64,000 nucleotides of DNA from assembly GCA_018105865.1 (NCBI GenBank), contig CM030872.1, forward strand, positions 9,420,516 to 9,484,515, read 5' to 3'. The position numbers were made by a program, and so were the translations under genes. The notes below the pieces were generated by a model. The model made no database searches, was not told the DNA's origin, and saw only the letters and a program-made list of their open reading frames with translations. Positions within the stretch are counted from its first letter, which is position 1. The number at the start of each line of letters is the position of its first letter. Shown piece by piece: positions 46,107-58,089 of the stretch. This DNA is from Metaphire vulgaris (Eukaryota; Annelida; Clitellata; Crassiclitellata; Megascolecidae).

Positions 46107-46294
46107 TTTTTACGGTAAGTTTGGCGGAATTTGTTGCCTCTCCAACTGAGTTTTTGGCTGAAACCGTGAAATCTCCGGAATCAGGTATTTCAGCGTCGAC
46201 GATGGCTATGGTGACGACCACTTCGTTGTTGTTCAGTGTCTTGAAATCGTGCTTGGTGCGCGGACCGTTCACAAATTCCTTTCCATTCTTAAGT
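46107..46294 (-). CDS. Ig gene exon 14: second half of an Ig-II domain
   Basis: 188 nt: LKNGKEFVNGPRTKHDF, EVVVTIAIVDAEIPDSGD, KNSVGEATNSAKLTV. Begins with A; with exon 13 ending in GT the junction codon is GTA (Val), so the strand-C Trp is absent. Donor GTAAGA. Confidence 0.92.
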
Positions 46295-46435
46295 CTAAAA
46301 TAATCACACTCGTTTGAAATTAGACAACTGCGAATCGAAACATGTAACGTTATACATACGAGGACAATGGAGCAAAAACGTTATCACCTCCTGGTTCATC
46401 CTGGTCCAAAAATAAAAATAATCATTTCTAGGGTT

Positions 46436-46436
<1 letters not shown>

Positions 46437-46466
<30 letters not shown>

Positions 46467-46468
46467 TG

Positions 46469-46513
<45 letters not shown>

Positions 46514-46555
46514 TAATGGTAATGATAATGGTAATAATAATAATAATAATAATAA
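46437..46555. repeat. (AAT)n microsatellite with SINE end
   Basis: Two AAT blocks, then 'gttttaaatggttcaggagggtttgctctgcgtgagaacccct', the SINE end also seen at 9355, 10563 and 50448. Confidence 0.9.
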
Positions 46556-46847
46556 AAGTTTTAAATGGTTCAGGAGGGTTTGCTCTGCGTGAGAACCCCT
46601 TCTGTACCCATCCAAATCTAGCATCCTATAGTACTGAGGTTTATTTTGAAATCATTCGCATTCGTAGCCATTACTATATTCTCGTCCACTTCGTACCATC
46701 TGTAGGTTGCGTTGGATTGGATAAGAAATTTCCATGCTTATGACGGGTTGGGTTGCTAGGAAAATAAGATTATTGCTTAATTTTCGACGGTCAATAACTG
46801 GTTAAAGAAATTGTAATGTATTACGGTGGGTTGGGTTGGGTCGGGTG

Positions 46848-46921
46848 CATAGGCGGATTTAGAGTTTAATATTTGGGTAGGCTAGCATGGAGGTCTAGGG
46901 GTTTAATAAAATCCGCCTATG
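46848..46921. mobile_element. 74-bp miniature family-B element
   Basis: CATAGGCGGATTTAGAG to AATAAAATCCGCCTATG, with a perfect 8-bp duplication GTCGGGTG on each side. It shares its outer 35 bp or so with the 1.8 kb element at 22749. Confidence 0.95.
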
Positions 46922-46982
46922 GTCGGGTGACTCGGGTCAGGTAATTCTGTTGCCTTCGTCGGTTGGGTCTGAATCATAACGG

Positions 46983-47334
46983 AAGCGCCTAGGAATACGC
47001 ATCTATACTGTACTTTGCTTCGAAAGCGCTAAAGAAATTCACGAGATTTTACATGCTTATTTATTTATTTACGAGCGCCTAAGAATAGGCCTAAGCAGCT
47101 ACTGTTGTGCTGCTTTCCAAGGCGGTTCACGAGTTTTACTGAATTTATTTATTTACGAGCGCCTAGGAATACGCATCTAGCTACTGTTGTGCTGCTTTCC
47201 AAGGCGCTATAGAAATTCACGAGATTTTACTTGCTTATTTATTTATTTACGAGCGCCTAAGAATAGGCCTAAGCAGCTACTGTTGTGCTGCTTTCCAAGG
47301 CGCTATAGAAATTCACGAGATTTTACTTGCTTAC
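46983..47334. repeat. ~90-bp tandem repeat, ~3.5 copies
   Basis: 'ttacgagcgcctaagaatagg' type units near 47070, 47153 and 47248, each with 'agctactgttgtgctgctttccaaggcg'. Confidence 0.9.
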
Positions 47335-47409
47335 ATTACTTGCCTTACATGCATCTTGACCTGTACAGTAGATCGTATGTAGGGCCTAGAGATTCAGAGG
47401 TTGACTTAC

Positions 47410-47524
47410 ACCATAAGCGTTGGAAGCGGCTTTGCGTTGACGGTGCAGCGAAAGGTGAAGGTGTCTTTTTCCAGAATTGTTTCGTCAATCATGCGTTTTG
47501 TGAAAATCGGAGCCCAGAGTTTTT
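47410..47524 (-). CDS. Ig gene exon 13: first half of an Ig-II domain, Trp-less
   Basis: 115 nt: EKLWAPIFTKRMIDETILE, FTFRCTVNAKPLPTLM, then GT. Unlike its sisters it ends ATGGT|GTAAGT, with a consensus donor and no Trp codon. Confidence 0.92.
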
Positions 47525-47587
47525 CTGTTGCGAAAAAATAAATCGATATACTAAGAGCCGTTCAGACAACGCTAAGTTAAATGCAGA

Positions 47588-47884
47588 CAGTGGCGGTGGT
47601 TCCACCGTGTTGATGACTGGGGATGCATGCCCCCACCCACCGGGGTTCCGGATGACCTTTTTTGCTTGTCAACCTATTTTCCGGTGAGTTTTTTTAAAAG
47701 AAATATTTAGGGAAAAATACTGCGAATGACCATCTTTTTTGCTTGTCGGCCTTTTTTGGCAAGGTTTATTAACGTTTAGTGGGCAAAACACTAACAATGA
47801 CCTTTTTCTCTCTTTTCTTTTGTTTTTTTTTCTTCACTTTGCATCCCCACCAACTTCCTATAAATTTTGTTCATCCCCCACCAA
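47588..47884. mobile_element. MITE related to CAGTGGCGGTTCC family
   Basis: Begins CAGTGGCGGTGGTTCCACC and contains the 'gggatgcatgcccccaccc' and 'cttgtcggccttttttggcaagg' blocks of 15241-15559 in inverse order. The right end is degraded. Confidence 0.65.
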
Positions 47885-48310
47885 GTTAAGTTACAATGTA
47901 GAGTACAATGTAGCTATCAAGGCGCGCGGACAGCCCCTGTACAACCATATTCAATTTTTGGCTTCTTTTAAACGCGATTTTGACGCCTCTCCACCCACAC
48001 AATAATACGCAATAAGCATTTTTTGGGTCGACCAGCCAAGGAGGAGGTTTAACCCCCAACCCTCCTTGGCTACGCCACTGATAACCATACAAGACCAATC
48101 TATCATCTGGAATTCGCTGCCTGACATTGTGACCAACGCGACTATAGTCTTGAAATGTTCGCTACCAGACTAAAGACGCACTTTTTCAATATCTCATTTA
48201 AGTGCAATGTGTAAAGCGCTCTTGATCTTGGCCTGCTGTGACTATAGCGCTGTATAAATTGGCTTAATAACTAACTAACTAACTAACTAACTGGACGCGA
48301 GAGTAGCTAC

Positions 48311-48483
48311 CCTTGACGTAAAGCTGGGCTGAGGCAGATTCCTCTCCCGCCTCGTTGACCGCTCTGACGGTGTAGCGTCCAGCGTCAGTTAATTGGGACG
48401 CTTTTATCGTCAGCCAATGAGTTTGGTCGTTCGTCGAGCAGACCATTGCAGCCGATGGCCTGATCAGTTTGTCGTCTTTGAAC
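48311..48483 (-). CDS. Ig gene exon 12: second half of an Ig-I domain
   Basis: 173 nt: FKDDKLIRPSAAMVCSTND, THWLTIKASQLTDAGRYTV, NEAGEESASAQLYVK. Donor GTAGCT. Confidence 0.95.
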
Positions 48484-48601
48484 CTAAAATGACGCAGTTT
48501 CGCTATTTTGCGTTATTCAAATCTACCTGCACTCGGGGAATTAGGGATTAAATTACGAAGTGGCGCTATAGAATCAATCCTCTATTATTTCATATTGCAT
48601 T

Positions 48602-48796
48602 ATTTTATCATTAGCTTCGCCAGGGGGGGAAAGTTGGGCAACTGCCCCCCCACCACCTGCCCCAGACCACCTACCAGATTCGCGCAAATCCGGTGAGAAA
48701 GTTTTTTGTGAAGGGAGGTAGGGGTGGGTAAGGAATCTGACACGCCAGACCCCTTTTGCCCCTCCCCCTACCAAAAATTCCTGGCGACGCCACTGT
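48602..48796. mobile_element. MITE-like element with GACGCCACTG end
   Basis: Ends TCCTGGCGACGCCACTG; counterpart of 4722-4934. Confidence 0.55.
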
Positions 48797-48897
48797 ATCT
48801 TATTATTACAAGCCTGAGATTCGACTGTCGTTTTAAAGGCCAGTATAATGAGCGATCGAATTCTTAAGATTAAATGCTGTGGCAGTGTTTGCTTTAC

Positions 48898-49012
48898 CAG
48901 TTAATGGTAGGGTCCGGTTTGCCAGCAAAAGCCGCTGCAAAATAGCCATCTTCTCCTTCGGTGACCGTCAAATCTGTGGGACCCTTGAGTAGCGACGGCT
49001 TTAGAGTTCTCA
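48898..49012 (-). CDS. Ig gene exon 11: first half of an Ig-I domain
   Basis: 115 nt: VRTLKPSLLKGPTDLTVTE, GYFAAAFAGKPDPTINW. Donor GTAAAG. Confidence 0.95.
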
Positions 49013-49038
49013 CTGAAAAGAAACATGTTTTATTGAAT

Positions 49039-49119
49039 TTAACCCCTTAACTGGGTGCCCCGAGTAACGCTCGTCAATTCTACATTGAGTTACAAATAGT
49101 TGCCCAGTTAAGGAGTTAA
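49039..49119. mobile_element. Palindromic TTAA MITE, copy 6
   Basis: 81 bp, TTAACCCCTTAACTGGGT to GCCCAGTTAAGGAGTTAA, core variant 'cgagtaacgctcg' as at 27681. Confidence 0.9.
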
Positions 49120-50011
49120 AACTACACATAAAAACTAGGATCCATTTTAAGAAACCGAAACAAGTAAGATACTAAAATGCATGGACCAGGTTTCAGCGCT
49201 ATCGCATTGCACATTCAGACGATTTTCCCTCTTAAGATAACTGGTCTATTGTGTCACAGGTTTTACAGATCACACGAAGAATTTTATAATTGATTATCAG
49301 TGTGACAGAAGCCAGTGGAGTGAGAGTTCAATAGTCTAAGAATATGAAAACATTGCAGCGTATTGAAGAAATTCTCGGACGAAACCCACAAGTACGTTTG
49401 TTCTCACAGGACGCACAGGAACGGCGTTCCCACACCTTTTTGTCGCATTCTCTTATATACTGACGCGCAATAATGCGTTTTACTTGCATTATTGGTTAAT
49501 TCATCAGTTGCACTTGATAAGCAAAAAATAAAAGGTTATCACCACTTTTTTACACTTGATAAGCATAAGAAATCATCGCCAGAAAAATTGTCTAAACGTT
49601 TTGGTGACTCATAGGAATTTCTCTCGACGGCCCTGGAAATGAGTTTTCAAGCCGTGTTTTTTCTAGAAAAAGCACTGTAGTAGCGTATCACACGGGACCG
49701 TAAATGCGGTACGTTATGACCGCGGGTGTACGTTATAACCGAATCCGATATAAGGAAGTTCTACTGTATATTCGACATAGACCACGAAGATTATTCAGTT
49801 ATATTTCTGAGGAAGACCAAAGAAACGATGGATAGATTCAATAAAAGAGGACTGCAGAACAATAGGTCTAAGTACGTATTCACGAGGCGCAGAGAGCTGC
49901 ACGAGACAGGGGGACATGGAGATCAATACTGGACGGGCTACCTATGCATGCAAATAGCATTGTCAAGATTTAGATAGATTTCTGATTGAGGACTCAAAAC
50001 TGAATTCTCAC

Positions 50012-50196
50012 TCTTGACGAGGAGTTTGGCGACGTCGGTGGCTTCGCCTTCTGAGTTTCTGGCGACGACCTTTATCTCTCCAGGATCTCCGAGTTCCGTC
50101 CGTCCGAAAATCAGGACTACTTTGACTTCGTCCTGCGCTCTCGTCTTCTCCAACTTCACTTTCGGAGAATCCTGCAACTCTTGGCCAGACTTAAAA
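50012..50196 (-). CDS. Ig gene exon 10: second half of an Ig-II domain, Trp replaced by Cys
   Basis: 185 nt, one codon shorter than most: FKSGQELQDSPKVKLEK, EVKVVLIFGRTELGDPGE, RNSEGEATDVAKLLV. The first base is T, so the split codon is TG|T (Cys). Donor GTGAGA. Confidence 0.92.
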
Positions 50197-50225
50197 CTGA
50201 AAAATCCCATCAAATCAAACGCCAT

Positions 50226-50430
<205 letters not shown>

Positions 50431-50878
50431 AGTAGTATGTTTAGAGTGATTCAGTAGGGTCTGCCATGTGTGAGAACCACTATGTTCCACCCATCCATTC
50501 ATTTACATCATGTCTTGCTGTGTAATCTCATTCTGTGTCCTCCTCTTGTCCATTAGTTTGTTTATTCCTGTATGTTCTATAATTCAGATAAATAATTGAC
50601 CTATGCAATACATATTCTATTTGTTTCCTTATCATCTGATAAAACAGTTTTAGCAATTAAATAAATACAAATACACTTAGCATATTTCGACTCAATTACA
50701 AAATAATGATCTAATTTTTAATAGAAATTTCTATCATAAAAGCATAATGATCTCATTTTGATAAAAACTATCGAACACTAGACTTAGGCTGGAATTTCGA
50801 ACAATATTCGCAGTACGATATGGTAGTAGTTGCATTACATTACATTCCACAGAGACGGTCAATTAACCCTTTACTGAC

Positions 50879-50993
50879 CAAGCGATTGATGGAATAGGTT
50901 TTCCACTGACAGAGCAGAAGAAGGGTGCATCATCTTGTTCCAGAACTTCTTGGTCGGCCATTCTGATCTTAAAGATGGGCGCCCACAGTCGCT
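50879..50993 (-). CDS. Ig gene exon 9: first half of an Ig-II domain
   Basis: 115 nt: ERLWAPIFKIRMADQEVLE, APFFCSVSGKPIPSIA, then TG. Donor GTCAGT. Confidence 0.94.
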
Positions 50994-51886
50994 CTGATTA
51001 ACAAAGACAACGTGTACAAACCCGAGTATTACAACCACGGATATTTTTGCACACCCTAAAACCCACCAACACCCCCTAATTTGAGACCTACACCCCCAGC
51101 AACCCCAAAACTGAGCTTGTGATGACTTTTTGCTTGTCAGGCTTTTTCGGCAAGGATGGACCCCCAAAATATACCGACACCCTCAAATTTATAATCCTAG
51201 AAATAACCCCGATTACAACTTTTTGAGTTTGTGTTATGTTTCCATGTTTCCAAATTAACGCCCAAACCCGTGAATATTCAAAAATGCTGGCTACATTTTT
51301 TATTTCTCGAGTTATTTCTTGTCGATCTGTCGTTTGTACATTGACTGTAAAACAGTCTGTGACAAAATAGAATGCGTTTCTACAGATTAATCAGATGACT
51401 CGATGCTTTGCTAAAGCCATTAGAAAATACTGCATTAGAAGATGCAGAGCGCTCTATTTCCAAGCGATGGTCAAACAAATAGAAAAGAATTTCAAAGGAA
51501 AGCCTGCAGATAAGTGATAGCAAGTGTGGACAGATAATTCGATATTATTTTACTATTAAATTAGGTAAAGGTAGTCCCGTTCTCGAACGAACTTAGGATC
51601 CGGCCCTGATCTCCATGTATAGCCTACAATAGGCGAGCAGCGACGCAGGTGGCTTACGCCATCAATCTAAAGTAGTTTGCTATGGCTTTCTCAAGACCCG
51701 CGTTTTACCAGCGGAAAGGATAAATAACACATTCAATTAGATATTTCCTTAGCGTTTTTATTCAAATAGATGGCCAAAGCGAATAACTCTTGAACGCAAT
51801 GACCTAATTGAACGTCAAACGAAAAAGCAAAGCAATCGCTTGAAGACTGATTCAAGCTCTAAAAATATCTAGAACTGCGGATAATG

Positions 51887-51889
<3 letters not shown>

Positions 51890-51982
<93 letters not shown>

Positions 51983-52165
51983 CGGGTAAAATGAGTAGCA
52001 GTGGTAAAAATCCCTGCGATAAGTCAAACAGGTACGCTACGCGATACACTAGCATCCGTGACATTGAACGTGACATTGGACGCCTGGCTGAGGCCTTTAG
52101 AAACGGAGATCAACGCCGCCCTATGAGCCCGTGAGGCTCGGGAAGGACTTTGACTCTTTTTGATT
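51890..52165 (+). mobile_element. (TTA)n array and 5'-truncated SINE
   Basis: About 30 TTA triplets (51890-51981), then 'gggtaaaatgagtagcag...cgctacgcgatacactagc...gagcccgtgagg', which matches the 3' two-thirds of the SINE at 54316-54600. Confidence 0.8.
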
Positions 52166-52693
52166 ACTATACGAATTTCTATAGCACCAATTATAATACA
52201 GAAAAATATAAATCAATGGCACTCCAAAACCATGCCGTAAAAGATCAGACAGATTCCACAGAGATCAATAAGATTGAGAGCGTGGAACCAGCAAGGCATA
52301 GGCCTACTACGGAAAAGAAGAGAAATAGAAAATAGTAGCAGTTAGAAGTATTATTGCAAGACAGATATCGTCCAGAAATCGTCGCAATTTAGAACATTCT
52401 ACAGTATACAGTTAGTTAATTACTTAGTTAGTTAGTTATAGGCTGATTTATATAGCGCTATTGTCCTAGCGGGCTAGAGTCAAGAGTGCTTTACATCGCA
52501 TTAAAGGAGTGTCCGAACAAGTGCGTTTTAGTCTCTTAGTGAATGTTGATACCGCCATCAATACAGCTCTCTACGACCTTGAATACTTTTAAAGAGAGAC
52601 TTAAAACATGGTTATATCGCACGAGTTATCTGTAACTTTGTAATGTGTTCACGCCGTTCGTTTGGACGAGTTACCACATTAATCAGTACGTTG

Positions 52694-52695
<2 letters not shown>

Positions 52696-52769
<74 letters not shown>

Positions 52770-52772
52770 CAA
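52696..52772. repeat. (AAT)n microsatellite
   Basis: About 24 triplets ending about 12 bp from the exon 8 donor. Confidence 0.95.
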
Positions 52773-52782
52773 CAGTGACAAC

Positions 52783-52955
52783 CTTTGACTGTTAGTCTTG
52801 CGTCTGCAGTTACTTCTCCAGCCTCGTTAGACGCTTTGATCCTATAGACTCCTTCGTCGTCAAGACGCGAATTTCTTATCGTCAGCAGATGAGTTTGGGC
52901 CTTTTTATCGAAGATAACAACTGATGAGGGACTCAGTAAGACGTCGTCTCTAAAC
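52783..52955 (-). CDS. Ig gene exon 8: second half of an Ig-I domain
   Basis: 173 nt: FRDDVLLSPSSVVIFDKKA, THLLTIRNSRLDDEGVYRI, NEAGEVTADARLTVK. Donor GTTGTC is weak. Confidence 0.94.
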
Positions 52956-53214
52956 CTAAAATGGCATTCAAGATTTCATATTGCGTGACGAAAATCAAAT
53001 TTCAGATCGATTTCTGACAGTTCAATGCAACGATGTACCGATGTTGTCTACGGCCGATTAATTAATTATCGAAGTCAAAAAGGTCACCGTACATCAGATT
53101 TAAAAAGACATATATTGGCTGTTATCATGTCGGGTAAGAAGAAGCAGATATAGTGGCGTACCTAGAGTATTACAGGCAGGGAAGATGCCATTTGAAGAGG
53201 TGTTCTCTACTCAA

Positions 53215-53340
53215 TCAATCAATCAATTAATCAATAAACTTCTATAGCGCCACTATCATAATGCCCAGGGCACCGGCCGATGGCGCGCCAAATCCAAATC
53301 GAAATAGAGCCAGGTAAGCCGGAAAGATCAGTCAGAAACG
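53215..53340 (-). repeat. SINE 3' fragment ('cttctatagcgccact')
   Basis: Preceded by (TCAA)n. Relative of 62960-63090 and, inverted, of 5190-5290. Confidence 0.6.
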
Positions 53341-53656
53341 GCGAGGGAGCAATGATGCAATCTAAAGGGAATAAGCCAAGTCAAACAGGTACTCTATGTT
53401 TTAAGCGGCGTAGAAAGAGATGAAATTGTGAAAACTGACTTTGAGGGTCACATCATAGACCAGTTCGCATCAGTAAAAGCAAGAAAAGTGCATTTTTAGT
53501 TTTAACTTTGCGTCAATAAAAATAATGTCATGATTTGTTAATTACAGATTTGTCTGCTAATCTAATTTTCTGGGCCTCCTGCCACGGGCGCCAACTACCG
53601 AAAGTACGCCCCTGAATAGGGGGCTGGGGGGGGGGTGCTTCGTTGATAAAAGTTAC

Positions 53657-53771
53657 CAGTGAATTTTCGGTTCTGGTTTTCCGTCGATTACTGCAACGAA
53701 ATGGCTGTCTTCGTCTTCAACCACGGTCAGATCTTCCGGACCTTTCAGCAGAGTTGGTTTCAGCATTCTCA
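53657..53771 (-). CDS. Ig gene exon 7: first half of an Ig-I domain
   Basis: 115 nt: VRMLKPTLLKGPEDLTVVE, SHFVAVIDGKPEPKIHW. Donor GTAACT. Confidence 0.95.
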
Positions 53772-53797
53772 CTACAACCATAAAAGACTGGAATATG

Positions 53798-53997
53798 GAA
53801 TGGCGGCTCCACCGGGAGGGCAGGGGGCCCGTGCCCCCCCCTATTGAGTGTCTGGCTCCCCAGTGCCCCCTCCCCAGTTGGGACCCTATACAGTACTTAA
53901 TGCTACATACATTAAACAACAAATGGTTGGCCCCCATGATTAAAAGTTGCCACCCCAACGGCCCACCCCCACTTGCCAAATCCTAGAGCCGCCACTG
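53798..53997. mobile_element. MITE family A, copy 7
   Basis: GAATGGCGGCTCCACCGGG to AGAGCCGCCACTG, with a perfect duplication GGAATATG at 53790-53797 and 53998-54005. Inserted 27 bp upstream of exon 7's acceptor, inside the branch-point zone. Confidence 0.93.
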
Positions 53998-54106
53998 GGA
54001 ATATGCATATTCATTGAAAGTCTAGCAGCCTGCAACAGAGGGTGTTGGATGGTGTTTAAAAAAATCCCTAGGTCACGACGGTGATCGAAAATAAGGAAAC
54101 CCTTAC

Positions 54107-54294
54107 TTTTGACGAGCAGTCTGGCTGATTCGGTCGCCTCTCCGACGGCATTTCTAGCGATGACTTTAAACTCTCCGCTGTCGGAGATCTCGGCGTTGGT
54201 GAGATGAAGTGTTAGATTCACCTGATGTTCCAGTCCCTTTACGCTGTCACACTTCACGCTCGGATGATCAGACACGTCTTTCCCGTCTTTTAAC
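54107..54294 (-). CDS. Ig gene exon 6: second half of an Ig-II domain
   Basis: 188 nt: LKDGKDVSDHPSVKCDSVK, VNLTLHLTNAEISDSGEF, RNAVGEATESARLLV. First base G keeps the Trp. Donor GTAAGG. Confidence 0.94.
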
Positions 54295-54315
54295 CTTTAA
54301 CGTAACAATAGTAAT

Positions 54316-54600
54316 AACAGTAAGTTGGGAAGTTAGCAGAGTGGCAGCAACAACGTTGGACAATGGAACAGGAGGTCGCGAGTTTGCGTCCCGCAGGAAC
54401 CCTAAAGGTCGACTCAGCCTTTTTCGTGGTGGTAAAATGAGCAGCAGGGATAAAAATCTCTGCGATAAGTCAAACAGGTACGCTACGCGATACACTAGCC
54501 CCGTATCCGTGGCATTGCACGCCTGGCTGACGGCTTTAGAAACGGAGATCAGCGCCGCCCTATGAGCCCGTGAGGTTTGGAAAGGAATTCGACTTTGACT
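54316..54600 (+). mobile_element. tRNA-derived SINE, ~285 bp, with (AAT)n tail
   Basis: The head has GTTAGCAGAGTGGC (A-box-like) and GGTCGCGAGTTTGCGTCCC (B-box-like); the body matches 51975-52160; the tail is the (AAT)n array at 54611-54820. Confidence 0.8.
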
Positions 54601-54610
54601 TTTTGAATAA

Positions 54611-54612
54611 CA

Positions 54613-54685
<73 letters not shown>

Positions 54686-54733
54686 TAATAATACATAATA
54701 ATAATGATAATAATGATAATAATAATGATGATG

Positions 54734-54820
<87 letters not shown>
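54611..54820. repeat. (AAT)n microsatellite, imperfect
   Basis: About 65 triplets with GAT and TAC interruptions. Confidence 0.95.
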
Positions 54821-54995
54821 GCTTTTCCTGTATTAGCGGGTCTTAACGTTCCCTTGACGCACACACACAGATATACACCGAACACTGATTTTATTCTTTC
54901 TCCAAAATTTCGTCTGACTTCAAATACCGCAATAATAATAGAAAAGTACACCGTACAATGAAAAGAGATTTAGAGGTTTAGAGGTGAATACAGAC

Positions 54996-55110
54996 CACGT
55001 GATTGTTGGGGCAGGTTTAGCGTTGACTGAACAGCGCAGGTAAACGTCTTCCATTTCCACAAAGTTCCCGTCGGACAGTTTCTTCGTGAAAAATGGAGGC
55101 CATAATTTCT
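54996..55110 (-). CDS. Ig gene exon 5: first half of an Ig-II domain
   Basis: 115 nt: EKLWPPFFTKKLSDGNFVE, VYLRCSVNAKPAPTITW. Donor GTCTGT, the weakest of the class. Confidence 0.92.
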
Positions 55111-55136
55111 CTGCAAATAAAAGTAAACTGGAATTA

Positions 55137-55244
55137 TGTTATCATCGTCGTCATCATCATCATCATCATTATCATCATCATCATCATCATTATCGCTCTC
55201 ATCATCATTATCACTATATCACTATTATGGACTATATAGGCCTA

Positions 55245-55331
<87 letters not shown>

Positions 55332-55424
55332 CATCATCATCATCATTATCGTTATCATCATCATTACCATTTTCATTATCATTATCACTATGATAGACTG
55401 CGTCAACACACATACCCACACACC

Positions 55425-55464
<40 letters not shown>

Positions 55465-55680
55465 CACATATATATATATAATATTATTATCATCATTAAT
55501 ATACATAGGCCCATATATAGGATCATTTGTTCTATCACCATTATTATCGTTATCATCATCATTATCATTTCATTATCATAATCACTATTATAGACTGCGT
55601 GAACACACACATACACATACAGTATATATGATCATTTGTTCTGTTATCATTATTATCGTTATCATCAGCATTATCATTAT
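55137..55680. repeat. (ATC)n, (TTA)n, (CA)n and (TA)n array
   Basis: ATC/ATT blocks (55137-55400), CA dinucleotides (55409-55450), TA dinucleotides (55450-55482), and a partly repeated 'gttctatcaccattattatcg' segment near 55530 and 55637. Confidence 0.95.
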
Positions 55681-55908
55681 CGTTAGCATTGATTATTTAC
55701 CAGTGGCGTAACGTGCCAATAGTTTATATGGATTTTGCTAGGGACGGCACACATATTTCTCAACGGCTTTTCGCAAATCACGTGACGACGAATAGCGGGG
55801 GCGACCTTCCCCGTGCCGCCCCCTCCACCCTCTAGTGGCTACGCCAATGCATAATACGAAATTATTTTCCTCCATTATTTTTATATTTATTGGTTAGCTA
55901 TCGTTCAC

Positions 55909-56081
55909 CTTTGACGGTTAGCCGAGCGCTTGCTTCTACTTCTCCCCCTTCGTTTACGGCCCTAATGGTGTAGACTCCGGCGTCGTCCAGATGGGAGTCC
56001 AACACGGTTAACGAGTGACTTTTACCGATGCTTTCGAGGCCCGTTGTCCTTGATGCCCTGACCGGTTTGCCGTCTTTAAGC
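55909..56081 (-). CDS. Ig gene exon 4: second half of an Ig-I domain
   Basis: 173 nt: LKDGKPVRASRTTGLESIG, HSLTVLDSHLDDAGVYTI, NEGGEVEASARLTVK. Donor GTGAAC. Confidence 0.95.
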
Positions 56082-56720
56082 CTTCATTAACACAACGCAA
56101 CAGTGACATTTCCCCGGTTTTTCCCCGTTGAATCGTCTCTTTCCCCCACCCAGGCAAATCAATTCCCCCCCCCAAAGGTTCAGGGTCTGGATAACATGCA
56201 GAGGCGGATCTAGGGGAGGGCAGGGGTACACGTGTCCCCAGGCGCCGAGGTGAGGGGGCACCAAAATTGGATATTTGGGTAAGTGCATAAATGCACAATA
56301 AGTAGAAGAAACACTTGCGAGGACCTTTTTTTGATCATCAGCACTATATGAAGAGAGAGTTGAGGGGCGCCGAAAACGATGTGAGGACCTTTTTTGCTTG
56401 TCAGTTGTTAGGGGCGCCAACGTACACTTTGTCCCGGGCGCCAAATACCCTAGATACGCCTCTGCTGGATAAAACACTAATTTCATTGCAAAGTAATGGG
56501 CGATTTTATTATTATTAACTATATGCTTGCCCGTCGAGTATGACGGGAAAGCTTGGCTGTTTACCATAGGCCTACCGGATTCCGGATTTTATTTGACCGA
56601 CCAGATGCTTTGCGGTATATGAATTTTTTTGTAAATGCTCTAGCACGGGTTTCTGCAGTTTCACATAGATTATCATGGAATGTGCAGGATAGGGTCTCGG
56701 CTATGTGAAAGTCCGCTTAC

Positions 56721-56835
56721 CATTGAATGGAAGGCTCTGGTCTTCCGTCCACCAAACCTCTGAATCGAGCTTGTTCAGTCTCTGTGATGGTCAGATCGGT
56801 CGGTCCTTCAACGATAGATGGCTTCACGATTCTCA
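56721..56835 (-). CDS. Ig gene exon 3: first half of an Ig-I domain
   Basis: 115 nt: VRIVKPSIVEGPTDLTITE, ARFRGLVDGRPEPSIQW. Donor GTAAGC. Confidence 0.95.
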
Positions 56836-56877
56836 CTACAATTGATTTTAAGCATCATATATCGAAGTCCGAAAGCA

Positions 56878-56881
<4 letters not shown>

Positions 56882-56940
<59 letters not shown>
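56882..56940. repeat. (AT)n microsatellite
   Basis: About 28 AT dinucleotides. Confidence 0.95.
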
Positions 56941-56942
<2 letters not shown>

Positions 56943-57125
56943 CTATATATACATTTATGGACGACCCGTAACGAAGTGCTATCAAATTCTACTTTTGGGG
57001 GTTTCCCCATAAATTCGATGGATTAAACCAGGGATGGGCAAGGCAGGCGGCCCTCGAGTATTTTGTGCGGCCCCGAAATCGAGAGATACTACATTAACAT
57101 GCGGCCCTCTAAAACATATGAAACA

Positions 57126-57367
57126 CTATAGGCGGATTTTATTAAAATTGGATGGTTTTTGTCCAACTAATCCCACCAAAACAAAAAAATTGTTTTTCCA
57201 TCAACACCAGGTCTGTCGCGTGCTGGATGCACGCGTACTGGTGGCACTCGTGCTGGATGGCACGCGTGATTGTGGATAAAACGCGTGCTGGATAAAAACA
57301 TGGCACTCGTGATGGCACTCCTAGACCCCATACTAGCCTGACAAATTTAAACTCAAATCCGCCTATT
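57126..57367. mobile_element. Family-B element, ~240 bp
   Basis: TATAGGCGGATTTTATTAAA at the left and CTCAAATCCGCCTAT at the right; it shares the 'ccaccaaaacaaaaaaattgtttttcca' block (inverted) with 22835-22870. No target duplication visible. It contains tandem 'cgtgctggatggcac' blocks. Confidence 0.8.
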
Positions 57368-57596
57368 TGACAAAAATGGAAAATTCAGCATTCAAATTGG
57401 AAAAATCGTTAGCTAGTTTTTAATATTTACTAACCTTCGACTTGACAGTCCCCAATAATGACAGTCCCTAATGTTATGTAAAAGTTCTACTTAAAAATTT
57501 AATTTTAAATGCCAAAAATTGTGCGGCCCTCGGCTTTCATCGCAGACTCTTTTGCGGCCCTCGGATAAAAATTCGATGGATTAAACTATCTCTTAC

Positions 57597-57787
57597 TTTT
57601 GACGAATAGTTGAGCGACATCTTCCGCGTCGCCTTCGCTGTTCTTCGCGACGACCTTGAACTCTCCTGCGTCCGCCATCTTAGCGTCTCTAAGCTTAACG
57701 ACGATTTCCCAGCTGTTGTTTTCCAGTCCAGCCTTTCTTTCACACGACATCCTCGCTAAGAGCTTTGCGTCTACGCCGTCCTTTAAG
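57597..57787 (-). CDS. Ig gene exon 2: second half of an Ig-II domain
   Basis: 191 nt, one codon longer than most: LKDGVDAKLLARMSCERKA, SWEIVVKLRDAKMADAGEF, KNSEGDAEDVAQLFV. It starts with C, so with a TG-ending partner the split codon would be Cys. Its expected partner exon upstream is found only as decayed copies (60.57-61.17 kb); joined directly to exon 1 it would be out of frame. Donor GTAAGA. Confidence 0.9.
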
Positions 57788-57944
57788 CTGTCGGTGAATT
57801 TGAAAGGATTATGTAGGCCTATTATGCCGATGTCTTACTAGTCCAGTTGATAAGACGTATGATTGTTCATTTTGTGGATAAAAGCATGAAATTTTGAACA
57901 TTGACACTTATAATTTAGTAACATTCTGTCCAGAGGCATTCGAA

Positions 57945-58080
57945 TAAAGTTAAGGGTAGGGGTACACCAAGGGGTAGGAGTATGGGTACCCCTAGGGGTA
58001 TGGCTAGGCGTAGGGCTACCACTAGGGGTAGTGGTACACCTAGGGCTAGGGGTAGGGGAACCCCTTGGGAGAGGGTAGGG
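57945..58080. repeat. 'aggggtacacc' low-complexity tandem
   Basis: Irregular repeats of aggggta / ccccta around 9-12 bp. Confidence 0.8.
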
Positions 58081-58089
58081 AAATCAAAA

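Noticed and set aside
49726..49977. Open frame of 83 codons near the exon 10/11 intron
   Set aside because: Overlaps a pogo-like MITE end and has no recognisable domain.
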